The position numbers were made by a program, and so were the translations under genes. Shown here in pieces: positions 15,480 through 23,769 of a stretch of DNA of 37,202 nucleotides. The number at the start of each line of letters is the position of its first letter. Positions within the stretch are counted from its first letter, which is position 1. Source of the DNA: Neolewinella persica DSM 23188 (GTDB lineage: Bacteria; Bacteroidota; Bacteroidia; Chitinophagales; Saprospiraceae); contig NZ_KB890455.1 of assembly GCF_000373105.1 (NCBI RefSeq), positions 1 to 37,202 of the forward strand. The letters are read 5' to 3'. A model generated the notes under the pieces. That model made no database searches and was not told the origin of the DNA. It worked only from the letters and a program-made list of their open reading frames with translations.

Positions 15480-16529
15480 TTATTCAATGTTTTCGTTCTG
15501 AAGAGCGGCCACCATGTCACGGTAGATCAATTCTGTTTCAACGGAGCTGGTAAGATGCTGCAATTTCCCGGAGGTATCTGATGCGTAGACGTAACTCCAT
15601 TCAATCCAGGAACCATCATAGTTCTTGACGTTTGGGTACTCAAGTAACTGGCTGAGGACGAAGGTAGTGTGTGCCGATCGAACCCCTGAATGGCAGTAAA
15701 CAATGATCTTCTTATTTGAGGTGATGCCCTCCCGAAGAAAATTGTGGTTTAAGTCGGCCAATGACTTAAATGTATGATCCGAATGAAGATCTACCGATTC
15801 AGACCAATTGAGGTGGCGCGCTCCGGGAATGGCACCTGGGGCGAAAGCTCCGGGTTTATAGTGAACTACCTGGTTGTTCGAAAGATGAGGGATCCCCAAA
15901 TATTCATAATCCTCTCTGGCGTCGATAATTATGGTGTTTGTATCGGTCGTTGCGGCCAGCACTTCTTCCAGAGAAGCGCAAAAAGTATCCTGCCTGGGGC
16001 CGGGAAAATGGTAGTCTGTCGGTACCCGGTTGGTATCAATAGATTTGACAAGTGGGTATCCGGAATGTTGCCAGGCGGCCTTCCCTCCATCCATTATTGC
16101 GACCCAATCATGCCCGTAGCTTCGGAGGATCCATTGCAAACGGGCAGCATCCACACTTCCTTTGGTACAATAGATAATGATCAGTTTATCGTTCTCCGCG
16201 CCCAGATCTCCCATCAGTTGCTCCATCTTTTTGCGAGTGGCGCGCATCCCTCCGTAAGGATAATTATCATGGTCGGCGTAATCCGGACGCCAAAGGTTAA
16301 TTGCTCCGGGCAAATGACCCTCCGCAAAATTCTCAGCCTTACTCGCTTCAATCAATAGGGGAGGAGGCGACCTTTTTAGTAAGGTGGCGACTTCTGTTGC
16401 CGACAATAAATACGGACTGCTGCCGAAAACTGCAGGCTGATCATCTGTCAACTGTTGGTCAGCGCCTTTTTTACAACCGATAGATACCAATAAGAAGGCC
16501 AGGAGCACAAGAGTATTCTTGAGCGTCAT
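15480..16529 (-). CDS. Two-domain rhodanese sulfurtransferase lipoprotein
   Basis: A 349-residue protein with a lipoprotein signal (cleavage before C19 in LVSIGC) and two rhodanese domains: about 45-160, with a candidate active cysteine C121 in IIYCTKGSVDAARL, and about 185-335, with C279 in IVYCHSGVRSAHTTF. Most two-domain rhodaneses use only the C-terminal cysteine; here both domains keep one. Such enzymes transfer sulfane sulfur from thiosulfate or 3-mercaptopyruvate to a thiophilic acceptor and can release sulfite. Being the first gene of the operon with SorAB, it probably supplies sulfite in the periplasm. The frame extends to 16565, but ATG 16529 gives a standard lipoprotein start. A Crp/Fnr-type site lies 87 bp upstream. 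Confidence 0.87.
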   Translation of the reverse strand: MTLKNTLVLLAFLLVSIGCKKGADQQLTDDQPAVFGSSPYLLSATEVATLLKRSPPPLLIEASKAENFAEGHLPGAINLWRPDYADHDNYPYGGMRATRKKMEQLMGDLGAENDKLIIIYCTKGSVDAARLQWILRSYGHDWVAIMDGGKAAWQHSGYPLVKSIDTNRVPTDYHFPGPRQDTFCASLEEVLAATTDTNTIIIDAREDYEYLGIPHLSNNQVVHYKPGAFAPGAIPGARHLNWSESVDLHSDHTFKSLADLNHNFLREGITSNKKIIVYCHSGVRSAHTTFVLSQLLEYPNVKNYDGSWIEWSYVYASDTSGKLQHLTSSVETELIYRDMVAALQNENIE

Positions 16530-16615
16530 CACACGTCCTACGCCTATATCATGATGTGTTGGCACGAAATCATCCTTTGAGCGAAGTCAAGATACCTGCT
16601 CTGGATTTTGCTACT

Positions 16616-16631
16616 TGTGATCTATGTCACA
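16616..16631. promoter_or_regulatory. Perfect Crp/Fnr-family binding site
   Basis: TGTGATCTATGTCACA fits TGTGA-N6-TCACA exactly. It lies between the divergent sulfur operon and cydA, so one Crp/Fnr-type regulator could act on both. No such regulator gene is in the window. Confidence 0.65.
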
Positions 16632-16705
16632 CAATGAAAAAGTTATTCAGGAGAACTTTGCAACTGGTGAAGGCGAATCATTAGTTTGCTTTCTTTAACT
16701 TCCTT

Positions 16706-16764
16706 TGTACCTGCGGCCACGCCTACTGTATACAAATTACTAATTAGGCGCGGTCGCAGGTGCA
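16706..16764. repeat. Inverted pair of the 18-nt repeat forming a long hairpin upstream of cydA
   Basis: The left arm at 16706-16724 (TGTACCTGCGGCCACGCCT) pairs with the right arm at 16746-16764 (AGGCGCGGTCGCAGGTGCA): 16 Watson-Crick pairs, two G-U pairs and one mismatch over 19 positions, with a 21-nt AT-rich loop. Each arm is a variant of the dispersed 18-nt sequence. It lies 119 bp before the cydA start and may act as a terminator, a leader structure or a protein site. Apart from this and the Crp/Fnr site I see no gene in 16530-16882. Confidence 0.75.
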
Positions 16765-16882
16765 GAAATGGTTGGGAGAAGCAAATAAATCCTCTCAATT
16801 CAGACTACTTTTAAGTTACGGTGGCGAAGTAGTGCTTTTGTCCTCTCGCTATGTTTAAACTACAACTAATACCCCTCAGATA

Positions 16883-18259
16883 ATGGACGTAGAAATTCTT
16901 GCCAGGATACAATTTGCCTTTACCATTGCCTTCCACTACATCTACCCGCCGTTGAGCATTGGCATTGGTTTGATTATGGTGATAATGGAAGGCTTATACC
17001 TTAGTACCGGAAACAAGATTTACGAAACGATGTGTCGTTTCTGGACAAGGATCTTCGCCCTTACCTTTGGCATCGGTGTGGCAACCGGCATCGTTATGGA
17101 ATTTGAATTCGGGACCAACTGGGCCACCTACTCCCGCTACGTTGGAGATATTTTCGGCAGTGCCCTGGCCGCCGAAGGGCTGTTCGCCTTTGCGTTGGAA
17201 AGCGGATTTCTTGGTATCCTCCTTTTTGGCTGGAACCGGGTGAGCCCCCGGGTACACTTCATTTCTACTGTCGGGGTTTTTCTCGGATCTGCCTTCTCGG
17301 CAGTTTGGATCACGGTGGCCAACAGCTGGCAGCAAACGCCGGCAGGTTACAAGATCGTAGGGGAAGGGATGCAGGCTAAGGCTGAAATTGTGGACTTTTG
17401 GGCCATGGTCCTCAATCCTAGCAGCATCGACCGGATGCTGCACGTCTGGATCGGTGCATTCCTGGCCGGTGCTTTCCTGGTGCTGAGTGTCCATGCCTAT
17501 TACCTAGTTCGGGGTCGGTACGTTGAAATGTCGAAAAAAGCCTTCAAAATTGCTTTAGTCGTGGCAACGGTCTTTAGTCTGAGTCAGCTTTTTACCGGCC
17601 ATCGCAGTGCGGAGTATGTCGCCGAATACCAGCCGGCCAAACTCGCGGCGATGGAAGGACATTTTGAAGCAGAGGCTCCTGCGGATCTCTATATCATGGG
17701 GTGGGTCGATAAGGAGACCCAGACAACTACCGGCATTGGTATTCCTGGCGGACTCGGCTTCTTGCTGGAACAGGATTTCGAAGCTCCAGTAACGGGGCTG
17801 AACGCCTTCCCTGAAGAGGATCGCCCGGGGCAGGTAAACGCCGTTTTCCAGTTTTATCATCTGATGGTTGCCATTGGTATGGCCCTGATCGGGCTGACGC
17901 TACTAACTTGCTTCTTTTGGTGGAAAGGAACGCTCTTCGATAAGAAGTGGCTCCTCTGGATTTTTGTCTGGGCGGTTGCCCTCCCGCAGATGGCCAACCA
18001 GTTCGGTTGGTTCGCTGCCGAGATGGGACGCCAACCCTGGGTCGTTTACGGTCACCTGCGTACCTCCGATGCCTTTTCCCGCGTGGTAACCGCCAATCAG
18101 ATTTTGTTTTCCCTAATCGGTTTCATGCTCATCTACCTGCTGCTGGCCATTCTTTTCTTCTACGTCCTCAATAAGAAAATAAAGAAAGGGCCCTATGATG
18201 AAAGTAAGATTGACGACCGGCCGCTGCAGGAGGGTATTGCAGAGGTTATCGAAGGGTAG
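16883..18259 (+). CDS. cydA: Cytochrome bd quinol oxidase subunit I
   Basis: A 458-residue CydA, the quinol-oxidising subunit of bd oxidase, which reduces O2 to water with high affinity in the cytoplasmic membrane. Haem ligands and key residues are visible: H18 (b595/d site), H187 in MLHVWIG (b558), M328 in FYHLMVAIG (b558), E98 and E106 in AAEGLFAFALES (proton path), and GRQPW at 382-386. The Q-loop is of the short type, with K253 and E258 in QPAKLAAMEGH. About nine membrane helices are present. cydB follows after a 198-bp gap filled with tandem repeats. The pair is divergent from the sulfur operon, and a Crp/Fnr-type site and a hairpin lie upstream. Confidence 0.97.
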   Translation: MDVEILARIQFAFTIAFHYIYPPLSIGIGLIMVIMEGLYLSTGNKIYETMCRFWTRIFALTFGIGVATGIVMEFEFGTNWATYSRYVGDIFGSALAAEGLFAFALESGFLGILLFGWNRVSPRVHFISTVGVFLGSAFSAVWITVANSWQQTPAGYKIVGEGMQAKAEIVDFWAMVLNPSSIDRMLHVWIGAFLAGAFLVLSVHAYYLVRGRYVEMSKKAFKIALVVATVFSLSQLFTGHRSAEYVAEYQPAKLAAMEGHFEAEAPADLYIMGWVDKETQTTTGIGIPGGLGFLLEQDFEAPVTGLNAFPEEDRPGQVNAVFQFYHLMVAIGMALIGLTLLTCFFWWKGTLFDKKWLLWIFVWAVALPQMANQFGWFAAEMGRQPWVVYGHLRTSDAFSRVVTANQILFSLIGFMLIYLLLAILFFYVLNKKIKKGPYDESKIDDRPLQEGIAEVIEG

Positions 18260-18342
18260 CGCGCTGCGCGACAGAGGTCGCTCCCCTCTCGTTTCAGTAG
18301 CTACAAGTGTTGCAGCGGAAGCACTCTACAGCTCTCGCACCC

Positions 18343-18426
18343 GGAGCGCAACGACCCCGCAACTACTGCAACAGGAGCGTAAGCGACCCTGCAACTACTG
18401 CAACAGGAGCGCAGCGACCCCACAAC
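18343..18426 (+). repeat. Short tandem repeat between cydA and cydB
   Basis: About 2.6 copies of a 31-32-bp unit beginning GGAGCG and ending ACTACTGCAACA: 18343-18373, 18374-18405 and 18406-18426 (partial). The copies differ by small substitutions and a one-base indel. This is unusual between two genes normally only a few bases apart. Confidence 0.75.
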
Positions 18427-18457
18427 AAAATTGATCAACCACCAAGGTTTTGCCAAC

Positions 18458-19564
18458 ATGATAAAAATCGTTCTCATCCTCGCTTCCCTCTTTCTTTTCA
18501 CTTCCTGTGGCACCGACGCGTCATCGGGTTACTCTACCATCGCTGGCATCGATTACCCGACTTTATGGTTTATGGTAGTTGGAGCAGTATTTACCGGATA
18601 TGCAGTGTTGGATGGTTTTGACCTGGGCGCCGGCGCCTGGCATTTGTTCTTTCGAAAGGAAGAAAGTCGGCGGATAGCCCTCAATGCTGTCGGGCCGGTG
18701 TGGGACGGAAATGAGGTTTGGCTGGTCATCGGTGGAGGCACCTTGTTTGCGGGTTTCCCGGTGGTGTACGGTAGTCTTTTTTCGGCGATGTACATACCCT
18801 TTATGCTCTTTCTCTTCGCCTTGATCTTCCGGGCCATTTCCATCGAGTTTCGCAGCAAGGAACCAATGAAGTGGTGGCGTCAGATGTGGGATGTCTCTTA
18901 CAGCATAGCCAGCGCCTTGCTGGCCCTGCTACTCGGGGTAGTGTTGGGTAACGTTTTGCAGGGTATGCCGCTGAACGAAAACTTTGAGCACAGCGGAAGC
19001 TGGCTTGCTTTTCTAAACCCCTACGCCTTCCTGGTGGGAATCACCTCCCTTTCCTTGTTTATGATGCACGGGGCCATTTACCTGACGATGAAGACCGAAG
19101 GCCGACTCTTCGCTAAAGTCAACCAATTATTGCAGCGTTCCATCATCGCTTTCGTCGTTCTCTTCGTGCTACTGTCATTGGTCACCCTGCTGTACATTCC
19201 ACATTTATCCGACGGGTTCAAGGCCCGGCCCTGGCTGTTCTTTATCCCGGTGCTGGCTGTGTTATCTATTGCGAACATCCCCCGGCTAGTCACGAAAAGA
19301 AAGTACCTGCCAGCTTTTATTTTTAGTGCCATCACCGTCGGGTTGTTGCTGATCACGGTAGCCATAGAGTTGTACCCCGTTATTATCATCGACAGCAGCG
19401 GTTTGGGTAACGATATTACCGTTTACAACGGAGCGGCCTCCAATAAATCGCTGCAAATTCTATTGACTTTCGCCGCTATTGGTGGTCCGCTGGCCTTATC
19501 CTATACGGCGTTTGTGTACAAGACTTTTTGGGGTAAGGTTAAACTGGATGAGCACAGTTATTGA
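18458..19564 (+). CDS. cydB: Cytochrome bd quinol oxidase subunit II with N-terminal lipoprotein-like signal
   Basis: A 368-residue CydB, the second membrane subunit of bd oxidase. The family body begins at about residue 33 with IDYPTLWFMVVGAVFTGYAVLDGFDLGAG and keeps WDGNEVWLVIGGGTLFAGFP. About eight to nine membrane helices are present. Ahead of the body is an additional segment, MIKIVLILASLFLFTSCGTD, which looks exactly like a lipoprotein signal with the lipobox cysteine at C17. No standard start codon exists at the canonical CydB start, so the extension seems to be translated. ATG 18458 is chosen over 18431 because it starts this signal. The 3' end converges on the TonB receptor gene. The topology consequence of the signal is discussed as a finding. 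Confidence 0.93.
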   Translation: MIKIVLILASLFLFTSCGTDASSGYSTIAGIDYPTLWFMVVGAVFTGYAVLDGFDLGAGAWHLFFRKEESRRIALNAVGPVWDGNEVWLVIGGGTLFAGFPVVYGSLFSAMYIPFMLFLFALIFRAISIEFRSKEPMKWWRQMWDVSYSIASALLALLLGVVLGNVLQGMPLNENFEHSGSWLAFLNPYAFLVGITSLSLFMMHGAIYLTMKTEGRLFAKVNQLLQRSIIAFVVLFVLLSLVTLLYIPHLSDGFKARPWLFFIPVLAVLSIANIPRLVTKRKYLPAFIFSAITVGLLLITVAIELYPVIIIDSSGLGNDITVYNGAASNKSLQILLTFAAIGGPLALSYTAFVYKTFWGKVKLDEHSY

Positions 19565-19597
19565 AAAGATCGTGAGGGGCTAAACGCTGCCATCGAA

Positions 19598-21967
19598 TTA
19601 CCCCCTTCGCCGCTGCCCGGAGTACTCCATCGTTTCTCCCTTGCCAAACCCGTAACTGAAGCCCAGGGTGATGAAGCGCCCACGCAGCCGACGGCTATAC
19701 TGATAAACCTCCACCTGGTCAATCACGCTTTCCTGAATTCTGGAAGCAAAGAGGTCCCGAACACTGAAGCTAACGGCTCCTTTACCACCAAACAGTTTTT
19801 TGCGCAGACCCAGGTCGGCAAATAACTGTTCACTCACCTCGCTTTGTACCGTCTGGAAGGCAGATTGGTACTGACCGGTTACCTCGAAGTCGAAGTCGAG
19901 TGGCAGGTTGAACTTGGTGGTCATTTTGCCGCTATACTGATCGGCCGAAAAGTCAAAGGAAGTACCTTCCAGCTCACCCTCGCGGGAGAAGAAGTTGTAG
20001 TTCAGGTCGCCGGTAATGGTCATGAATTTGGCGGGGATGGTTTTGAAGTTCAGCTCAAGCCCGGTGGTCCGGTTGATGCCGATATTTCGCGGAGTGGTGA
20101 TGCTTACATTGTCCTGAAAGATCGTGATGCGCTCCACCACGTCGGTGGTGTAACGACGGTAAGCTCCGACGTTGAAGGAGGTTTCTCCCAGAATGAAGAT
20201 GCTCGTTACCTCGTAAGAATCTGTGAATTCGGGTTGGAGATTGGGGTTGCCAGCGCGGATGTTGAAGTTGTTGCGCGGGTTGAAAAACGGATTGAGGTCC
20301 CACAATCTGGGACGGAAAATCCGACGGGAGTAACTAGCCTGCACCGAAACGGCGTCCGAAATTTTGTAGGAACTGGCGGCGCTGGGGAAGAGGTTGGAGT
20401 AGTTCTGGTCGTTGGACTCGTTGGTCGTTTCCAGCAGGGTTTCCAAGTCAGTATTTTCCAGGCGGAGACCGAATTTAATGCCCAGATTAGCAAACTGATA
20501 AGCTCCGGTGCCGTAGAAGGCGAGCACCTTCTGGTTCCAGTTGAAAATGTTGGTGAGGTCGGGGTCGACGACGAAATTGGTGCCGTCAAAATTGCTCACC
20601 GAAAAGTCATTGTTTACGTTGCTGGTGACGTACTGTGCGCCGGTTTCAACGGTCATTTTTTCGTTGACGGGCCGGGTATAGTCTACCTTGAAAGTATTCT
20701 CTTGCTGACCGAAGTTGGTGCGCGTTTGCTGCCGACCGTCGCGGTCTAGGCCGGAGAGGGTAGTGTTGGCGAATTCCGAAGACTGGTCCTTGGAAAACAG
20801 GGTGCCAAGGGCGCTGAAGATCAGGTCGTGGTCTTTATGATCTTCAAAATCACGCTTGTACTGTAGCTCGAACTGGTACTTGGGATTAGTAGCCTCGGTT
20901 TCCTCTTCGCGCTTCCAGGTTGAAAGGATCTCATTAGCGGCATCGGTCAAGGTAAAGTCGTTGCGGGAGGGCTGGTCTTCGATCTCGTAGGAAAAATTAC
21001 CGGAAAGCGTGATGACGTTCCGCTCGTTGATGAGGTAGTCGGTGCCTAGTACGGCGTTGTAGTAAAATTCATTGCGGAATTCCGTGCCCTCACTCGATAC
21101 GGTATTACCACTTACCCTATCCTGGTTAATCGCCCGCTCCTCGTTGGGCTGCTCCCGATATCCGACGCCCAACTGACTGAAGAGATTGAATTTGTCGGTC
21201 CGGCGGTTCAGGCTCAGGCCCACGCTGTGGTTTTCGGGCGTACCGGTATTGACCGAGATGGCCCCATTGAGGCCCTTGCGCTCCTCCTTTTTAAGGACGA
21301 TGTTGATGATCCCCGCAGTGCCCTCAGCGTCGTATTTGGCCGATGGATTGGTAATAACTTCCACGCTTTCGATCATGTCGGCCGTGATGGTCCCCAACAG
21401 GTTACCCTGCTCGCTGGCGATAACGGAGGGCTTGCCGTTGATGAGAATCTGCACACCGCCACTGCCGCGAAGCTGAACCTGCCCTTCTATGGTGACATTG
21501 ACGGAGGGTACGTTGTTGAGTACCTCCAGGGCGCCGGCACCAGTGCTGCTCAGGTCTTTGCCGACGTTGAAAACCCGCTTGTCCAGCTTGAATTCTGTCT
21601 GAGATTTTTCGGCGCGGACGGTAACTTCTTCCAGCGTTTGGCCCGTGGCGGCGAGTTCGATCAGGCCAAGGTCGGCCTGGCCCGCAGAGAAACTAATCGC
21701 CTCTTGCCGTCGGGTTTCAAAACCGATGAAGCTGATGTCGAGGTACACTTCAGTCGTGGCGGTTTTTAGGGTGAAATTTCCGGCCAGGTCGGTAGTGGTA
21801 CCGCCAATACCGGCTTTGGTCGTCGCGTCGGAGACCAAAACGGTAGCGAATTCGATGGGCTGGCCACTGCCTTTATCGACTACACGGCCCGTGATGGTAT
21901 TCTGGGCGAAGCCGCAGGTGCAGAGTACGGTGATGAAGAGCAGGGTAAGTAGGTACGGTAGTTTCAT
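19598..21967 (-). CDS. TonB-dependent receptor family outer membrane protein
   Basis: A 789-residue outer membrane protein. Order of parts: Sec signal ending near CTCGFAQ (residue 22), a CarboxypepD_reg-like domain at about 24-105 (ITGRVVDKGSGQPIEFATVLV), a plug domain at about 115-225 (LEVLNNVPSVNV, GVQILINGKPSV, VEVITNPSAKYDAEGTAGIINIVLKK), and a beta-barrel of the OMP_b-brl type to the C-terminus. The NPSAKYDAEGTAGIINI phrase is typical of Bacteroidota receptors of the outer-membrane beta-barrel family rather than SusC. The substrate is unknown: there is no SusD, siderophore or metal gene beside it. The coding region for the signal peptide holds a variant of the 18-nt repeat at 21905-21922. 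Confidence 0.93.
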   Translation of the reverse strand: MKLPYLLTLLFITVLCTCGFAQNTITGRVVDKGSGQPIEFATVLVSDATTKAGIGGTTTDLAGNFTLKTATTEVYLDISFIGFETRRQEAISFSAGQADLGLIELAATGQTLEEVTVRAEKSQTEFKLDKRVFNVGKDLSSTGAGALEVLNNVPSVNVTIEGQVQLRGSGGVQILINGKPSVIASEQGNLLGTITADMIESVEVITNPSAKYDAEGTAGIINIVLKKEERKGLNGAISVNTGTPENHSVGLSLNRRTDKFNLFSQLGVGYREQPNEERAINQDRVSGNTVSSEGTEFRNEFYYNAVLGTDYLINERNVITLSGNFSYEIEDQPSRNDFTLTDAANEILSTWKREEETEATNPKYQFELQYKRDFEDHKDHDLIFSALGTLFSKDQSSEFANTTLSGLDRDGRQQTRTNFGQQENTFKVDYTRPVNEKMTVETGAQYVTSNVNNDFSVSNFDGTNFVVDPDLTNIFNWNQKVLAFYGTGAYQFANLGIKFGLRLENTDLETLLETTNESNDQNYSNLFPSAASSYKISDAVSVQASYSRRIFRPRLWDLNPFFNPRNNFNIRAGNPNLQPEFTDSYEVTSIFILGETSFNVGAYRRYTTDVVERITIFQDNVSITTPRNIGINRTTGLELNFKTIPAKFMTITGDLNYNFFSREGELEGTSFDFSADQYSGKMTTKFNLPLDFDFEVTGQYQSAFQTVQSEVSEQLFADLGLRKKLFGGKGAVSFSVRDLFASRIQESVIDQVEVYQYSRRLRGRFITLGFSYGFGKGETMEYSGQRRRG
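21905..21922 (-). repeat. Variant of dispersed 18-nt sequence in a signal-peptide region
   Basis: GGCGAAGCCGCAGGTGCA has two mismatches to the reverse-complement consensus and encodes C-T-C-G-F-A in the TonB receptor signal peptide. The nosL copy uses the same frame (C-T-C-G-P-A). Confidence 0.5.
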
Positions 21968-22350
21968 TTGGCACTAATTTCTAATGGTGAAATCAGGGTT
22001 GTTGCCTTTAGGTTCAACCTTTGTACTATCCAATCTACCATTGGGGTGTTTTGATCGACAGTTCGGGGAGGAACAGCTCCTTCTTTTGTCCATTGCTCTG
22101 CACCTGCGGCCGCGCCCGGAAAATATTATTATTTGAGAACTAATCGGAAGCATAAAAACGACAGCCTAAAGATTGCTTCCACGGGCTAAAAATCTTCCTG
22201 GTTAACTATAGTTATAACGCGGATGTGGTCAAATAAAATGACCTTGTTAGTTGATAATCAGTGCGGAAGGCTTAAATTGGGGAGTACAAAACAAGTTGAA
22301 TGCCTCCTTCCTTTCAAGAGGAATAAGTCTTTCTTCTACAAACACAGACA
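21968..22350. other. Divergent intergenic region upstream of TonB receptor and EAD11 cassette
   Basis: No gene is supported here. The stretch contains an exact 18-nt repeat copy at 22099-22116 and a 12-bp palindrome TAACTATAGTTA at 22203-22214, and must hold the promoters of both flanking genes. No clear -7 element was found. Confidence 0.5.
22099..22116 (+). repeat. Exact intergenic copy of dispersed 18-nt GC-rich sequence
   Basis: TGCACCTGCGGCCGCGCC, identical to the copies at 11411 and 33643 (opposite strand), here in non-coding DNA. Confidence 0.85.
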
Positions 22351-22917
22351 ATGGAAGCACAAAAAAAAGAAATCGCTGATAGTGTTTCTGAAGGAAACAC
22401 TATCCAAGCCTTTGAATTAGCGATTAAGTACTTTCCAATGTACGCCAGCCAGCTAGTGGTCCTGCGAGGAAAGTTTGTACGCCTGGAAGGGCGATTCCAC
22501 GCCGGTGCGCTAGGCATCGAAAAGTATAATCAAGGGGTAGCAGACATATCTCTTGATTTAATCGAGATGCTTTCACAAACGGATATCCAGTCGGTGGCCA
22601 ACAAGTCAAACCATCCGATAAAACGGATAATCAATTTCCAGATGGACTTTTTAAAGGACGTTATCAGCGAGTTTTCGCGCTCTAAGTTGATTCTCTTCGC
22701 CAGCCTGGCCTTTGTTCTGATTGTGGGGGTCACAACAATAGTCCTGATGAGCCAGGTGATGCCTACGCCCTGGGGGAAAACCATACTGTCAGCTACATTA
22801 TTTGCCTTTCTCTCATTAGTCGTTTCTTCCCTCGGGTTTATTAACGTTCAAATAAAGCAGTTCAAAGGAACAAAGTCATTCCTGAAATTTCAAGAGTACT
22901 CAGACCCAGAGTCCTAA
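22351..22917 (+). CDS. EAD11-like domain protein with two C-terminal membrane helices
   Basis: A 188-residue protein. Residues 5-76 resemble effector-associated domain 11: a helical stretch with NTIQAFELAIKYF, then LVVLRGKFVRLEGRFHAGALGIEKYNQGVADISLDLIEML, close to the L-x-x-R-Y/F-x-R-L...G-x-I-x-x-E-Y-N pattern of that family. EAD domains are known from prokaryotic conflict systems, where they join sensor and effector proteins by like-with-like contacts. Two membrane helices follow (about 113-134 and 144-165) and a short cytoplasmic tail. This would make it a membrane-acting effector or anchor. The next gene begins 30 bp downstream and also encodes a membrane-linked protein, suggesting a two-gene system. 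Assignment is by eye; the EAD11 call needs a profile search. Confidence 0.7.
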   Translation: MEAQKKEIADSVSEGNTIQAFELAIKYFPMYASQLVVLRGKFVRLEGRFHAGALGIEKYNQGVADISLDLIEMLSQTDIQSVANKSNHPIKRIINFQMDFLKDVISEFSRSKLILFASLAFVLIVGVTTIVLMSQVMPTPWGKTILSATLFAFLSLVVSSLGFINVQIKQFKGTKSFLKFQEYSDPES

Positions 22918-22947
22918 GTATTAGCGCAAAATGTAAATACCCAGAAA

Positions 22948-23769
22948 ATGAAATTTTCAGAACAAGTAACCTCCTATCAAAGGGCACTAAAAAGAAAGTC
23001 TCGCTTTTTCAGTTCACTAATGATGGTTTCCGGGATAAGCCTTGCGGCAGTTGCCCCGTTTCTATCTAATGAGATCAGCAAAATTGAGTGTGAGACAATA
23101 GAGACAGAACCAACTCAGGGCAATAGCGATGAAGTGAGCAACTTGAAAATTGAGCTGCAGGAGAAGGACCTGCTGGTCACCCAATTAGAGAAAGAATTGG
23201 AAAGCAAAGATCTAGAAATAGATAAATTGGTGAGTAGGCCAGATTGTGATGTAGCCGTTCAGGTAGTTACGGTAGAAAGAGACAGGCTAAACGAAGAACT
23301 GAACGATCTGGAAGCTGAAGCCGAAGAGAACGTGAGCGCCCTCAACGAATGCCGGGAACAATTGGCGGCATGCGAAAAGGAGGTGACTAGTACGCCAGCT
23401 GACTGTAAAAGATATACCGATCAAATAACGAGATTGGAAATTTTGTTAAAAGCAAAAGACAAAGAGATCGAAAAATTAACGAAAGCTCAGCTGCCGGCCG
23501 TAAAGTGTCCCCAGGTAAGTTTAACGGGGGCCTTCCACCCAGAAGAAGTATTCAATTTTAACGGTAACAACTTTATGGTCAAGTTGAACTCAGATGATGT
23601 CGGCGCCCGGTATTTCTTTTATCATAATAATAAAGATGTCACTTCTAGCATCAGGACTGTAAATAAAACACGCTATTATTCCTTTAAAGACCGCAACGGA
23701 AATAGCTACAGGGTAAACTTTGGCAGGATGCTCAAAAATAGTATCCGCTTTTCCCTGACTCCAGGATAA
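22948..23769 (+). CDS. Membrane-anchored coiled-coil protein, partner of the EAD11 gene
   Basis: A 273-residue protein I do not recognise as a named family. One membrane helix lies near residues 21-40, after a basic start (ALKRKSRF). Residues about 60-185 form a long coiled coil (VSNLKIELQEKDLLVTQLEK and similar heptads) with several cysteines. The last 80 residues (from about 190) are a small domain rich in aromatics and Asn, with likely beta strands (FNGNNFMVKLN, ARYFFYHN, TRYYSFKDRNG). By the positive-inside rule the coiled coil and the last domain should be periplasmic. It follows the EAD11 gene by 30 bp in the same direction, so co-expression is probable. It may act as a sensor or scaffold. 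There is no close neighbour of known defence function. Confidence 0.75.
   Translation: MKFSEQVTSYQRALKRKSRFFSSLMMVSGISLAAVAPFLSNEISKIECETIETEPTQGNSDEVSNLKIELQEKDLLVTQLEKELESKDLEIDKLVSRPDCDVAVQVVTVERDRLNEELNDLEAEAEENVSALNECREQLAACEKEVTSTPADCKRYTDQITRLEILLKAKDKEIEKLTKAQLPAVKCPQVSLTGAFHPEEVFNFNGNNFMVKLNSDDVGARYFFYHNNKDVTSSIRTVNKTRYYSFKDRNGNSYRVNFGRMLKNSIRFSLTPG

Noticed and set aside
19844..20749. 301-codon plus-strand frame inside the TonB receptor gene
   Set aside because: Antisense to a well-supported beta-barrel; Val/Gly-rich composition typical of a shadow frame.
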